Below are positions 41,538 through 50,629 of a DNA stretch of 64,000 nucleotides, piece after piece. Each line of letters opens with the position of its first letter. Within the stretch, counting starts at the first letter, position 1. The stretch spans positions 2,294,001 through 2,358,000 of the forward strand of contig NZ_CP064791.1 of assembly GCF_017094465.1 (NCBI RefSeq), given 5' to 3'. The notes under the pieces are model-generated. The model had not been told where the DNA came from and did not search any database. It worked only from the letters and a program-made list of their open reading frames with translations. The DNA comes from Halapricum desulfuricans (GTDB lineage: Archaea > Halobacteriota > Halobacteria > Halobacteriales > Haloarculaceae). The position numbers and the translations under genes are program-made.

Positions 41538-42884
41538 ATGGTTGCCTTCGAATCGGGGACGAACACCGCCGGGGGCGCGCTCGATTTCGAGCATCGCCCC
41601 ACGAGTGACCAGCACTTCGAGAACGCGCTGGCGAAGGCTCGCGACGGGACGCGGCTGGCGGTCGCGGACGCGATCGAACTGCTGACGACCGGCAGCGACA
41701 CCGCGGGGATCGACCGCGAGCGCAAGGAGGCCGTACTGGAGGTTGCCGACCGCCGCCGTGCCGAGGTCGTCGGTCAGGAAGTCACGTTCGTCGCCAACCT
41801 CAACAACAACGTCACGACCGCCTGCAACACGGGCTGTCTGTTCTGCAACTTCAAGGACCGCTCCGATCAGTTCCTCGAAGCCAACGACGATGATCACGGC
41901 GGGTTCACGAAGACGCCCGAACAGTCCCGGGAGATCGTCGCCGACGCCGTCGATCGCGGGATCTACGAGGTGACATCCGTCTCGGGGCTCCATCCCGCGC
42001 TGGCGCTCGATTCCGAACACCGCGAGCTCCTGGAGGCCAGCGAGCGCGGCGACCTGAACTACCGCTCACCGGCGGCCTACGAGGTCGACCCGGGCACCTA
42101 CGTCGAACAGATCGAGGCCATGAGCGTCGACGGCGTCCACGTCCACTCGATGACCCCTGAGGAGGCCGCCCACGCGCGCCGCGGCACCGACTGGAGCTAC
42201 GAGGAGGTCTACCGTCGACTCGTCGATGCCGGCCTGGATTCGGCGCCGGGGACGGCCGCCGAGATTCTCGTCGACGAGGTACGGGACGTCATCTGTCCCG
42301 GCAAGATCGACACCGACGGCTGGCTGGAAGCGATGGCGGCCGCCGCCAGGGTCGGGCTGGACGTCACCGCGACGATCATGTACGGCCACGTCGAGAACGA
42401 GGCCCACCGGGCGATCCATCTCGACCGCGTTCGCGATCTGCAGGACCGGACGGGCGCGATCACGGAGTTCGTCCCGCTATCTTTTGTCCACCAGAACACG
42501 CCGCTGTACGACTACGGGATGGTTGAAGGCGGGCCAAGCGTCCACGAAGACGAGTTGCTGATCGCCGTCTCGCGACTGTTCCTCGATAACATCGAGCACA
42601 TCCAGGCTTCGTGGGTCAAGTACGGCGACGAGCAGGGCCTGAAGATGCTCAACGCCGGGGCGGACGACTTTATGGGGACGATCCTCTCCGAGGAGATCAC
42701 CAAACGCGCCGGCGGCGAGTTCGGCGAGTATCGCTCGTTCGATCAGTACGTCGAGTTGATCGAGTCGATCGGTCGGATCCCCGTCGAGCGCTCGACCGAC
42801 TACCGGCAGCGTCGCCGGATCGACAGTGAGCCACCCCACGGGCCGACACTCGGCCCGAAGGCCGACGGGACACCGCTGCTCTGA
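41538..42884 (+). CDS. cofH: FO synthase subunit 2 CofH
   Basis: Radical SAM enzyme of F420 synthesis that couples tyrosine with 5-amino-6-ribitylamino-uracil, making the substrate of CofG. The 448-residue product has the radical SAM cluster C96-N-T-G-C100-L-F-C103 with NVTTACNTGCLFC, then YEVTSVSGLHPAL and a conserved C-terminal FVPLSFVHQNTPLYDY. ATG 41538 starts the family-like region. The TGA stop is formed by the first three bases of the palindromic element copy 2. It is convergent with cofG. Confidence 0.93.
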   Translation: MVAFESGTNTAGGALDFEHRPTSDQHFENALAKARDGTRLAVADAIELLTTGSDTAGIDRERKEAVLEVADRRRAEVVGQEVTFVANLNNNVTTACNTGCLFCNFKDRSDQFLEANDDDHGGFTKTPEQSREIVADAVDRGIYEVTSVSGLHPALALDSEHRELLEASERGDLNYRSPAAYEVDPGTYVEQIEAMSVDGVHVHSMTPEEAAHARRGTDWSYEEVYRRLVDAGLDSAPGTAAEILVDEVRDVICPGKIDTDGWLEAMAAAARVGLDVTATIMYGHVENEAHRAIHLDRVRDLQDRTGAITEFVPLSFVHQNTPLYDYGMVEGGPSVHEDELLIAVSRLFLDNIEHIQASWVKYGDEQGLKMLNAGADDFMGTILSEEITKRAGGEFGEYRSFDQYVELIESIGRIPVERSTDYRQRRRIDSEPPHGPTLGPKADGTPLL

Positions 42885-42966
42885 TACGGTGGGTTGTACC
42901 GATTTACCGGTACGATCGCATACCGGGTGCGATCGATCCGAAACAGACGTACAACCGACCGTATGA
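42882..42966. repeat. 85-bp palindromic element, copy 2 (starts at the cofH stop codon)
   Basis: Begins TGATACGGTGGGTTGTAC and ends GTACAACCGACCGTATGA. It matches copy 1 (in cobA) closely, about nine of ten bases, including the middle. Its first three bases are the TGA stop codon of cofH. Non-coding, no transposase. Confidence 0.87.
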
Positions 42967-42977
42967 GGCAGTGTCTT

Positions 42978-43061
42978 TCATACTGGTGGCTATACGTTCG
43001 TACAGATATCCGGCACACCGTCGTGCCGGATCAGTTCGAAATGGTATAGCCACCAGTATCA
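42978..43061. repeat. 84-bp palindromic element, copy 3 (ends at the cofG stop codon)
   Basis: Begins TCATACTGGTGGCTATAC and ends GTATAGCCACCAGTATCA; the 18-base inverted ends differ at one base. The middle has its own stem (CCGGCAC...GTGCCGG). Its last three bases (TCA, plus strand) are the TGA stop of cofG, which runs on the minus strand. Ends are like copies 1, 2 and 4, but the inside differs. Confidence 0.85.
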
Positions 43062-44174
43062 GGAATCGTCCAGCACCGCACGGAACCGCCGGCCGGCTTC
43101 GTCCGCTGCTTCGATGGCGTCCTCGATGCGGTCCGGACACCATCCCTCGCGGTAGTAGCGTTCGTACACCGGCAGTCGTTCGCGCAGGGGGACACCCGCC
43201 GCCGAAGCGATTGAGCGCAACTCCTCGACGGCCGGCCAGGCGTGATCCGGGTTGATGTGATCGTCAGTCACCGGCGAGACGCCGCCCAGGTCGTCGATCC
43301 CACAGTCCAGCAGTTCTCTGACGGGCGCGAGGTTCGGCGGGGACTGAATGCTGACTGCCTCGGGCAGCGCGGCCCGGGCCATCGCGGTCGCCCGCCGCAG
43401 CGTCGCCAGATCGGGCGTGCCGCCGTTCCACCGCTCGTTCTCGACGACCGGCTGGACGATCACCTCCTGAATGTGGCCGTACCGTTCGTGGAGCGTGCGG
43501 ATGGCGAGCAAGCTCTCGGCGCGGTCGCGCCAGTCCTCGCCGATCCCGACGAGGATTCCGGTCGTGAAGGGCACGCCCAACTCGCCGGCCGTCCGGATCG
43601 TCGCCAGACGCTGGCCGGGCGATTTCGCCCGCGGGCCACCGTGAGCCTGTACGTCGGCGGTCGTCTCCAGCATCACGCCCATCGAGGCGTTGAGATCGGC
43701 GACCGTCGCCATCTGCTCGCGAGTCTGGTCGCCGGGGTTGGCGTGGGGAAGTAGCCCCTCCTCCAGGGCGATCTCGCTGGCTGCCCGCAGATACTCGTGG
43801 ATAGAGTCGTGACCCCACTCGGCCAGCTGGTCGTGAACGTCGGTGTATCGAGCGTCTGGATCGTCACCGAAGGTAAACAGCGCTTCCGTACAGCCTCGCT
43901 CGGCGCCGGTTCGACAGATATCCCGGATCTCCTCCGGTGAGAGGAGCGAAGCCTGCCCGGGCGGATCGTAGTAGGTACAGTACGTGCACGTGTACCGACA
44001 GGCCGTCGTCAGTGGAACGAAGACGTTCCTGGCGAAGGTCAGCTCCCCAGCCGGCTCGACGTCCGCAGGCATCACTGTCAGCAACCGCTCGACATCCTCC
44101 TCGTCGATCGCGATGTCCACGTCGTAGTCGTCCGATCCCGGAAACACGGGCGAGCATAGCAGTGAGAGGGGCAA
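43059..44174 (-). CDS. cofG: FO synthase subunit 1 CofG
   Basis: Radical SAM enzyme that closes the deazaflavin ring of FO from the CofH product. 371 residues with cluster C59-R-Y-T-C63-T-Y-C66 near VFVPLTTACRYTCTYC, then TEALFTFGDDPDARY, LPHANPGDQTREQMA, GVMLETTADVQAHGG and the characteristic SPPNLAP-DCGIDDLGGVSPVTDDH. The stop codon coincides with the end of element copy 3. Upstream lies element copy 4, 22 bases before the ATG. Convergent with cofH. Confidence 0.93.
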   Translation of the reverse strand: MPLSLLCSPVFPGSDDYDVDIAIDEEDVERLLTVMPADVEPAGELTFARNVFVPLTTACRYTCTYCTYYDPPGQASLLSPEEIRDICRTGAERGCTEALFTFGDDPDARYTDVHDQLAEWGHDSIHEYLRAASEIALEEGLLPHANPGDQTREQMATVADLNASMGVMLETTADVQAHGGPRAKSPGQRLATIRTAGELGVPFTTGILVGIGEDWRDRAESLLAIRTLHERYGHIQEVIVQPVVENERWNGGTPDLATLRRATAMARAALPEAVSIQSPPNLAPVRELLDCGIDDLGGVSPVTDDHINPDHAWPAVEELRSIASAAGVPLRERLPVYERYYREGWCPDRIEDAIEAADEAGRRFRAVLDDS

Positions 44175-44195
44175 AAGGGTGGCTTTCGGCCACGC

Positions 44196-44279
44196 TCATA
44201 CTGCCGGCTGTAATCACGTGACGAATTTCGCCACCCCGGGGCGGCGAATATTTCCACGAAGTTACAGCCGGTAGTATCA
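44196..44279. repeat. 84-bp palindromic element, copy 4 (upstream of cofG)
   Basis: Begins TCATACTGCCGGCTGTAA and ends TTACAGCCGGTAGTATCA (two mismatches between inverted ends). The inside includes CGCCACCCCGGGGCGG, another stem. It lies between the cofG start (44174) and the end of the MFS gene (44300), where a cofG promoter would be expected. Confidence 0.85.
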
Positions 44280-44299
44280 ATCCGGATATCCGGGCGAGT

Positions 44300-45562
44300 C
44301 TACGAGGAATCCGGCATCAGACTCGTGAGAACCACGATAAGCGCCATCAGCCCCGCGAAGACGAGATACCCGACATCGAACCCCGAAAACACGAGTGCGT
44401 CCGTGCCGGCGAAGATGAAGTCCGGGATCGGGATTTCGAAAGGGCCGCGTTCGGCGATCGAGCCGAACGCAACGGGGCCGAGCGAACCGAGCGAGGCGGC
44501 GGTCGTCCGCACGACGCCGAGTCCGGTCCCGCGGATGTCGGCCGGGATCGCGTCGGAGAGATACGACTGGGTGATCGCGCCGGATCCGAGCATCGTCGAG
44601 ATGACGGCAGTGAGCCCCACGATCGGCCAGAACCCCTCGACGAACGGCAACGCGGCCAGGCCGAACACCGGCCCGACGAGCACGGCCAGAAGCGACCCAC
44701 GCATACCGATCCGATCGTAGGCAGAGCCGGCGATCGGCTTCACGACGACGCCGAAGCCGAAAAACAGCGCGAATATCGACCCGGCGACCGGCTCCGAGAG
44801 CCCCTTCATCTCGGCGAGATACGTCGGGTAAAAGCCGGTGAACGACTGCCAGACCAGAATGTACAGAAAGAGAACGACAGTGACAAGCGCCATCGTCTTC
44901 GTCCGCAGCGCCGCGAATACCTCCCTGGCCAGGTCCGGCGACAGTTCGATATCCTGTGAGTCGACGACGCCGTCGGGGACGACGACCCAGACGAGCCCAG
45001 CCAGGACGAGCAGGGCCGGCACGAGGAGTCCAAGCCCGAGTTGCCAGGCGACGGCAGCGGCGACAAACCCGACCGCCGGCGGGAGCACCGTCTGGCCGAT
45101 GTCACCGGTCGCCATCGTCACCCCCAGCGCGCGCCCGACTGCGTTCGGATAAATCTCCGTCAGCACGGTGATGCGAGCGATGGGATACAGCGAGAGCCCG
45201 AGTCCGACGAGTCCCGTCGCGAGAAAGAGGACGACCGGGCTGTTCGTCGAGGCGACAAGCGACAGTGCCACCGCGACGGCCGCCAGCCCGACGGCCATGA
45301 TGCGTCGCTCACTGTAGCGGTCGGCCAGGATCCCGCCGGGGAGTTGTCCGAGCGCCGAGCCGAGCCAGAGGACCGTCACCAGCAGCCCGGCGACCGAAAG
45401 CGAGAGCCCGTAGGTGTCCTGAATGTACGGGAGGAGCACGGGATAGGCCATCCGCGTCCCGACCAGCAGTCCCCAGCCCGAGGCGACCGCGAACAGGATC
45501 CGCCCGCGACCCGCACCACGAAGCGACGCGATCGACCGCTGAAACGACCGAAGTGGGTTCAT
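44300..45562 (-). CDS. MFS transporter
   Basis: 420-residue, 12-helix major facilitator protein. The helix 2-3 loop motif is GQLPGGILADRYSERRIM, typical of MFS, and the start has RGRILFAVASGWGLLVGTRMAYPVLLP. Later segments include GFYPTYLAEMKGLSEPVAG and GTGLGVVRTTAASLGSLG. Substrate not deducible. It is located between cofG and GtrA/cofC genes on the same strand, so it may be expressed with F420 genes, but there is no evidence that it exports related compounds. Confidence 0.82.
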   Translation of the reverse strand: MNPLRSFQRSIASLRGAGRGRILFAVASGWGLLVGTRMAYPVLLPYIQDTYGLSLSVAGLLVTVLWLGSALGQLPGGILADRYSERRIMAVGLAAVAVALSLVASTNSPVVLFLATGLVGLGLSLYPIARITVLTEIYPNAVGRALGVTMATGDIGQTVLPPAVGFVAAAVAWQLGLGLLVPALLVLAGLVWVVVPDGVVDSQDIELSPDLAREVFAALRTKTMALVTVVLFLYILVWQSFTGFYPTYLAEMKGLSEPVAGSIFALFFGFGVVVKPIAGSAYDRIGMRGSLLAVLVGPVFGLAALPFVEGFWPIVGLTAVISTMLGSGAITQSYLSDAIPADIRGTGLGVVRTTAASLGSLGPVAFGSIAERGPFEIPIPDFIFAGTDALVFSGFDVGYLVFAGLMALIVVLTSLMPDSS

Positions 45563-45630
45563 CGAGTGGCGGGAGTTAGAGACAGTCCGTGAAAGGCCGT
45601 TCCGTTCGACGGCGATCCGTGAAAGAGAGA

Positions 45631-45708
45631 CACGGTAGCACGCCACCTTCGATGGACACGATAGCACGCCACATCCGAGGGGCACGATAGCACGTCACTT
45701 TCGATGCA
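45631..45708. repeat. Three tandem 26-bp units at the 3' end of the GtrA gene
   Basis: Units at 45631-45656, 45657-45682 and 45683-45708, each of the form CACG(A/G)TAGCACG followed by a short variable part (CCACCTTCGATGGA, CCACATCCGAGGGG, TCACTTTCGATGCA). The last unit overlaps the stop codon and last codons of the GtrA gene (minus strand). It is a local tandem duplication. Confidence 0.8.
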
Positions 45709-46132
45709 CACGCCAGGTAAGCAGGCTCTCGAAGGTGTAGTTGACGAAGAAACCGACGCCGATCCCGACGGCGTTAGCCAGCGGATACCAGAGTCCGACC
45801 GTCTCCGTGAGAGTGAGCAGCACTACCGTAGCCGTCACAAGGCCGCCGAGACGGACGCCGTTAGAAGTTCCGAACCGTCGGATCCGGGCTCGAAACGAAG
45901 AGTCACCGAACGACGAGAACGTCCAGCGCTCGTTGATCACGAACATCACGAGATACGAGATCTCCGCCCCGGCGAGTTTCGAGACCACCAGCGGCAGACC
46001 CGCGACGCTGTGAAAGAGGACGAGCAAGGACATATCGACGCTCGCGCCGATCGTTCCGACCGCGACAAACTGCATGAGTCGGTCGGCCGCGACCAGACTG
46101 CGGAGCCGGTCGCGAAACGGGATCGACACCAT
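45695..46132 (-). CDS. GtrA family membrane protein
   Basis: 145-residue protein with four membrane helices, GtrA-like (flippase or polysaccharide-related). Segments include LMQFVAVGTIGASVDMSLL, ISYLVMFVINERWTF, GLWYPLANAVGIGVGFFVNY (typical conserved end) and a final SLLTWRVHRK. Usually works with glycosyltransferases; none is next to it. The stop codon lies in a tandem repeat. Confidence 0.85.
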   Translation of the reverse strand: MVSIPFRDRLRSLVAADRLMQFVAVGTIGASVDMSLLVLFHSVAGLPLVVSKLAGAEISYLVMFVINERWTFSSFGDSSFRARIRRFGTSNGVRLGGLVTATVVLLTLTETVGLWYPLANAVGIGVGFFVNYTFESLLTWRVHRK

Positions 46133-46245
46133 GCGATTCAGTCGTCGGTCTCGTCTCAGGGCGCATATATGCTTTCATGTGTGACTCGTCAATCGAGTGA
46201 AACCACGTCGACCGTGGATACCGTTGATGATCGGTTGTGGCCGCG

Positions 46246-46860
46246 CTATGTACCCCGATCGATCGTGACGCGTCCCTCAGAGACAGCAGGGGTGATATCG
46301 TGCTCACGAAGCCAGGTAGCCGCCGCACGGTCGCTGTGCAACAGGACTTCCGCGAGATCCGGCGGCTCGTCCACGTCCGTCGCGAGCCGAAACGAATCGA
46401 CAGTCGTGGGCTCGACGCCGATCGCGGCCGCCTGCTTGCGGTGGTCGCGGATCGAAACCCCGTGATAGTCGACCCGGAAGTCGGACCGACGAGTGAGGAC
46501 GGCGTTCGTCCCGCCGCCCCGCCCCGGCACGAGGACGACCTCGCCGTCAGCCGCGAAGACGCGTTCCAGCGATTCGGGCGTCGCCAGCGCGAGATCCGCC
46601 ATGACGACCGCGACCGCCCGGTCGCTGTCCGCGATGGCGCCGTTGACAGCGTCGCTCAGCGGTCGATCGTCGACCACGACGGGCCAGTTGGTGTCAACGT
46701 CGGTCGTCGAAAGGACCGTCGGCTCACGATCGGTCGCGGCGATGGCCGCACAGACGTCAGCCAGCATCACGCGCGCAAACTCGCGGCGCTCGTCGGTGTC
46801 GAGAACGGGGAAAAGGCGGGTTTTCGGCTCGCGAGCGTCGAACGGAACGAGAACGTCCAT
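46246..46860 (-). CDS. cofC: 2-phospho-L-lactate guanylyltransferase CofC
   Basis: Activates 2-phospholactate (or phosphoenolpyruvate) with GTP for transfer to FO by CofD. 204 residues with [18 protein letters not shown] at the N-terminus (nucleotide loop), [16 protein letters not shown] in the middle and [17 protein letters not shown] near residue 109-125. The start codon overlaps the stop of the upstream gene by one base (TAATG), indicating translational coupling. It completes the F420 genes of the window (cofH, cofG, cofC); cofD and cofE are not here. Confidence 0.88.
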   Translation of the reverse strand: MDVLVPFDAREPKTRLFPVLDTDERREFARVMLADVCAAIAATDREPTVLSTTDVDTNWPVVVDDRPLSDAVNGAIADSDRAVAVVMADLALATPESLERVFAADGEVVLVPGRGGGTNAVLTRRSDFRVDYHGVSIRDHRKQAAAIGVEPTTVDSFRLATDVDEPPDLAEVLLHSDRAAATWLREHDITPAVSEGRVTIDRGT

Positions 46861-47639
46861 TACCGGAGTTTGTCGTAGCTGTCCTGCTGTTGGCTGCGGT
46901 AGTAGTAGACGCCGCCACCGATCAGCACCAGGACGACGATGGCACCGATCCCGTAGAGGAGGACGGGCGTGTCGTTGGATCCCTGGGCGTTATTGGCGGC
47001 CTGTTCGGCGCTCTCGGCGTTGCTGATCGCCCGATCGAACTCGCCTTCGTTGTACCAGTCGATCGCGTTCTGCAGGTCCGACTCCGCGTCGGCGCTGTCG
47101 GTACCGTTGACCGCGGCCTCTGCGCTTTCGATCGCGTTCCGGGCCTCGCGACTATCCTCAGTGTAGTGGTGGATCTCGACGGTCTCGATGTCGGATTCGC
47201 CGCCACCGAGGGCTTTCGTCAGCTTCATCCCGTCGAACGTCTGCGGGGAGTTGTAGGAGAAGTCGTCGATATCGGGTGCGTCACCGGTAACTGAGATAGT
47301 TATCGACCGGAAACTATCGCCCGAGGACACGTCCAGTTCGAACTCCGACTGCCCCGCGTAGTTCTCGTCTGGCTCTACGGTTGTGCCGTTGAGAGATGTC
47401 TGAGTTACTTGCCAGGACGTGACGTTGTCGAGCTGGGTCGTCCCCCGGAGCGTCCAGTCGTCATCCGGCTCGTACAGCTCCGTGATGGTGACTTCGACGG
47501 TCACTTCCTCGTCGACTTGTGCCTCCTCGGGAGCCGTCGTCTCCGAAGTCGTGACCGCAGCGGCAGTACCGACTGCCGCCATCGCGATCAACAGCGTTAC
47601 CAGCAGCGCCGTGCCCTTAGAAGAGGGGATCGAGTTCAT
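46860..47639 (-). CDS. Exported, membrane-anchored protein of unknown function
   Basis: 259 residues (ATG 47639; ATG 47648 three codons earlier is also possible). A signal peptide ([19 protein letters not shown], residues 10-28) leads to an outside beta-rich domain ([17 protein letters not shown]) and then an alpha-helical region ([37 protein letters not shown]) resembling tetratricopeptide-like helices, and a C-terminal membrane helix ([18 protein letters not shown]). No family recognised. The gene begins inside the last codons of cetZ and overlaps cofC by one base, forming a probable operon of cetZ, this gene and cofC. Confidence 0.7.
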   Translation of the reverse strand: MNSIPSSKGTALLVTLLIAMAAVGTAAAVTTSETTAPEEAQVDEEVTVEVTITELYEPDDDWTLRGTTQLDNVTSWQVTQTSLNGTTVEPDENYAGQSEFELDVSSGDSFRSITISVTGDAPDIDDFSYNSPQTFDGMKLTKALGGGESDIETVEIHHYTEDSREARNAIESAEAAVNGTDSADAESDLQNAIDWYNEGEFDRAISNAESAEQAANNAQGSNDTPVLLYGIGAIVVLVLIGGGVYYYRSQQQDSYDKLR

Positions 47640-48795
47640 CTTCGTCATCTTCGACCAACTGCTCTAAGTTTTCTTCGCTTTCTGCGCGGATCTCGTCGAT
47701 GTTCTCCTGGGCCTCGATGGCCACCTGCTGGAGTTCCTTGATCCGGGGCACGTTGTGCACGCCGGATAGCAGGATGACGCTGGCGACGTACGAGGAATCG
47801 GAGACGGGGTAGTCGCCGCCGCGGACCTCCATGCTTCCGGTCTGCTCTTCGAGCCACTTGCGGCCGCGCTCGATTCCCTTCCGATTGAGTTCCGTCGGCG
47901 GACCCGATAGCACGAGCAGCGCACGCTCGGCGCCGTCGATCTCACAGGGTAGCGTCAGCCGGCCGAGTGCGGCCTTGCGGACCAGCGACGTGATCCGATT
48001 GGTGGTGTTGGCCGCGTCCATGTTGTCGTCGCTGCCGTCGCTTTTGAACCGCGAGAGGAGCCCACCGCTGGATTCCCTCGTGACCTGTTCGGCGGCGTAT
48101 CCGACCGTCGAGACGCCGCCGGAGGCGAGCGTGTTGACGATCTCGCTGGAGTCGACGACGCTCTCGGCGACCTCGCTGTCACCGGTGACTTCCCCGGCTC
48201 CGAAGAGGATGCCGAACCGCTTGACGATCTCGTCGTTGATCTCCTCGTAGCCGCTCTCCATCGACTCGCCGGTCTTGCGCCAGGCGTCGTTGTCGAACAC
48301 CAGGAGGTTGTCGACCTCGCGGACGAACGTCTGGAACGACCGGGCGGCGTTGAGCGTGTAGATTCCACCCTCGTCGCTGGAAGGGAGGATGCCAAGGCCA
48401 TAAACCGGCTCGGTGTAGATCCGCTTGAGATGCTTTGCGAGCACCGGCGAACCGCCCGAGCCCGTCCCGCCGCCGAGACCGGCGATGATGAGGAACGCGT
48501 CGATCTCGTGGACCGGGATGTTGTCGATGACGCTCTGGACCTCGTCGATGTCCTCCTCGGCGATCTCCGCGCCGAGTTCGTTGTCGGCACCGACGCCGTG
48601 CCCTTTCACGCGTGTCTGACCGATCAATACGCGGTTCTCCTCCGGGACGCGTTCGAGTCCGAGCAGGTCTGCCTTCGCCGTGTTGACCGCCACGGCCGAC
48701 CGGACGATTCCGCTACCCGTCCGATCGTCGTATTCCAGGAACTTGTCGACGATCTTCCCGCCGGCCTGCCCGAAGCCGATCATGGCGAGCTTCAT
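47617..48795 (-). CDS. cetZ: Tubulin-like cell-shape protein CetZ
   Basis: FtsZ/tubulin-superfamily GTPase that affects cell shape and motility in haloarchaea. 392 residues. The N-terminal KLAMIGFGQAGGKIVDKFLEY and the tubulin signature GLGGGTGSG (residues 106-114) bind GTP; the SGGVSTVGYAAEQVTRE region near the T7 loop and the acidic C-terminus ([11 protein letters not shown]) are CetZ-like, not FtsZ-like. ATG 48795 was selected since the 12 residues upstream are not conserved. It heads the operon with an exported protein and cofC. Confidence 0.9.
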   Translation of the reverse strand: MKLAMIGFGQAGGKIVDKFLEYDDRTGSGIVRSAVAVNTAKADLLGLERVPEENRVLIGQTRVKGHGVGADNELGAEIAEEDIDEVQSVIDNIPVHEIDAFLIIAGLGGGTGSGGSPVLAKHLKRIYTEPVYGLGILPSSDEGGIYTLNAARSFQTFVREVDNLLVFDNDAWRKTGESMESGYEEINDEIVKRFGILFGAGEVTGDSEVAESVVDSSEIVNTLASGGVSTVGYAAEQVTRESSGGLLSRFKSDGSDDNMDAANTTNRITSLVRKAALGRLTLPCEIDGAERALLVLSGPPTELNRKGIERGRKWLEEQTGSMEVRGGDYPVSDSSYVASVILLSGVHNVPRIKELQQVAIEAQENIDEIRAESEENLEQLVEDDEDELDPLF

Positions 48796-48945
48796 AGCTG
48801 GTTCTTGACGTGGAAAGTGACGTATAACCACTAAAAGCCTTGTGCCCGACTATCGCTCCTAATAACGAGGCAAGTGTGGAAACAAACACGGCCGGGCGGT
48901 GTTCGTCGCTGACACGACGGACGGGACTGGTCGGTCGTGCTCCGT

Positions 48946-49851
48946 TCACTCGACGCCGAGATACGCCGCGAGAGTCGTCAGCGAGTCGGCCGTGACGCCG
49001 AACGCCTCGATGTCGTTGTCGTCGGTCGTGTTGTCGAACTGCAGCGACCGGTACTGGTCAGCCCCCATCGGGAACCCGGGGACGGACCCCAGCGTCTTGA
49101 GTCCGATGCCGGCCAGTCCCATCGGCAGACTCACGATCCTGATCGATCGGTCCTCGCTCTCGTAGACCAGTTCCGTGACCTCCCGGAGCGTCAGTACGTC
49201 CGGTCCGCCGAGTTCGTAGGTCTCGCCCGCGTGAGATGCCCCGGCGACCGCGTCGGCGAGCATCGGTGCCAGATCGCCGACCCAGATCGGCTGGAATCGC
49301 GTCTGCGTCCCGCCGCCGGGTAGAGGATACACCGGCACACCCGGGGCGAACAGCTTCTTCAGGCGCTTGGTGAAACTCACGAACTCCCCACCCTCACCGA
49401 AGATGACCGACGGCCGGACGATCACGTCCGCGAGCCCCGACTCCCGAACGACTCCCTCGGCGCGTCCTTTCGCCCGGATATAATGGGTCGGTCCGTCCGG
49501 GTCGGCACCGAGCGCGCTCATCTGGACGATGCGATCGACGCCGGCCGCTTCGGCGGCCGCGACGACGTTCTCGGTGCCACCGAGGTGGATCCGTTCGTGC
49601 ATCTCGTCGCCGCCGCTGGGCGTGAAAAGCGGCGACAGCGCCACGAGGTTGACCACAGCGTCGACACTCTCGAACGCGTCGCCAAAGGAGTCGGGATCGG
49701 TGACGTCGCCCGGGACGGTCTCGACGCCGTCGGGTAACACCGACGGGTCAGGGTCCCGGGAGAGGCTCACCACGTCGTGGTCGCGATCGGTCAGTTCGGC
49801 ACACAGGTGACGGCCGACGAAGCCGTCACCGCCGGTTACGAGGACGCGCAT
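48946..49851 (-). CDS. NAD(P)-binding epimerase-like protein, NDUFA9 family
   Basis: 301-residue atypical short-chain dehydrogenase of the complex I NDUFA9-like class. The N-terminal [19 protein letters not shown] binds NAD(P). Next are [14 protein letters not shown] and [20 protein letters not shown]; the active Tyr-x-x-x-Lys is YIRAKGRAE. Later [12 protein letters not shown] and [14 protein letters not shown] are typical of NDUFA9 proteins, which may bind quinone or stabilise complex I. Starts at ATG 49851. Divergent from tmk. Confidence 0.85.
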   Translation of the reverse strand: MRVLVTGGDGFVGRHLCAELTDRDHDVVSLSRDPDPSVLPDGVETVPGDVTDPDSFGDAFESVDAVVNLVALSPLFTPSGGDEMHERIHLGGTENVVAAAEAAGVDRIVQMSALGADPDGPTHYIRAKGRAEGVVRESGLADVIVRPSVIFGEGGEFVSFTKRLKKLFAPGVPVYPLPGGGTQTRFQPIWVGDLAPMLADAVAGASHAGETYELGGPDVLTLREVTELVYESEDRSIRIVSLPMGLAGIGLKTLGSVPGFPMGADQYRSLQFDNTTDDNDIEAFGVTADSLTTLAAYLGVE

Positions 49852-49990
49852 GTCGATATACAGGGTCGGATCCTTGATAAATCCCTGGCGCAACCGGTTC
49901 GGTCGCCGGGAGTTGAAACCGTCCACGGATGTGACCGCCCGTGCCGAGGGCAAGCGCGGCGTTTACGGGTCGGGGCCGCGAGGTGCGGAT

Positions 49991-50581
49991 ATGCTCATCA
50001 CGCTGGAGGGGATCGACGGCAGCGGCAAAACGAGCGCCTGGGAGGCGCTCCGGGCGGCCGAGCTGGGCGTCGAGACGACGTTCACGCGCGAACCGACCGA
50101 GTCGTGGTACGGCGAGGCTGTCGCCCGCTCGATCGCCGACGACGACGCCGATCCGCTGGCCGAACTGTTCCTCTATACGGCCGACCACGCCGATCACCTC
50201 TCGCGCGTCGTCCGGCCCGCGCTCGACCGGGGCGAGGTCGTGATTTCGGATCGCTACTCGGACTCGCGGTACGCCTATCAGGGAGCGACGCTTTCGGACC
50301 ATCCCGAACTCGACGACCCGCTCGCGTTCGTCCGCGAGGTCCACGACCCCTGGACGCGCGAGCCCGATCTGACGATCTATCTGGACGTCTCGCCGGCTGT
50401 CGGAGCCGAGCGGGCGGGCGCGACAAACAAGTTCGAACAGACGGGCTATCTCCAGTCGGTCGCCGAAAACTACGAACAGTTGATCGCGGCCGAGCCCGAG
50501 CGGTTCGTCCGGATCGACGCCGAGCGGCCGCCGGACATCGTTCAGCGTGATGTCGTCGAAACCGTCCGTGAACGACTCTGA
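49991..50581 (+). CDS. tmk: Thymidylate kinase
   Basis: dTMP kinase, 196 residues. The P-loop [17 protein letters not shown] begins near residue 5. The DR(Y/H) segment is [13 protein letters not shown] (residues 84-96), and the lid is at [14 protein letters not shown]. Provides dTTP for DNA synthesis. The start is at ATG 49991, since the frame before it is not conserved; upstream is an AT-poor region with no clear promoter. Confidence 0.92.
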   Translation: MLITLEGIDGSGKTSAWEALRAAELGVETTFTREPTESWYGEAVARSIADDDADPLAELFLYTADHADHLSRVVRPALDRGEVVISDRYSDSRYAYQGATLSDHPELDDPLAFVREVHDPWTREPDLTIYLDVSPAVGAERAGATNKFEQTGYLQSVAENYEQLIAAEPERFVRIDAERPPDIVQRDVVETVRERL

Positions 50582-50629
50582 ACGTGCAGAGCAAGGGTAT
50601 TATCGATGCCGGGTCGACATCCAGTCGTC

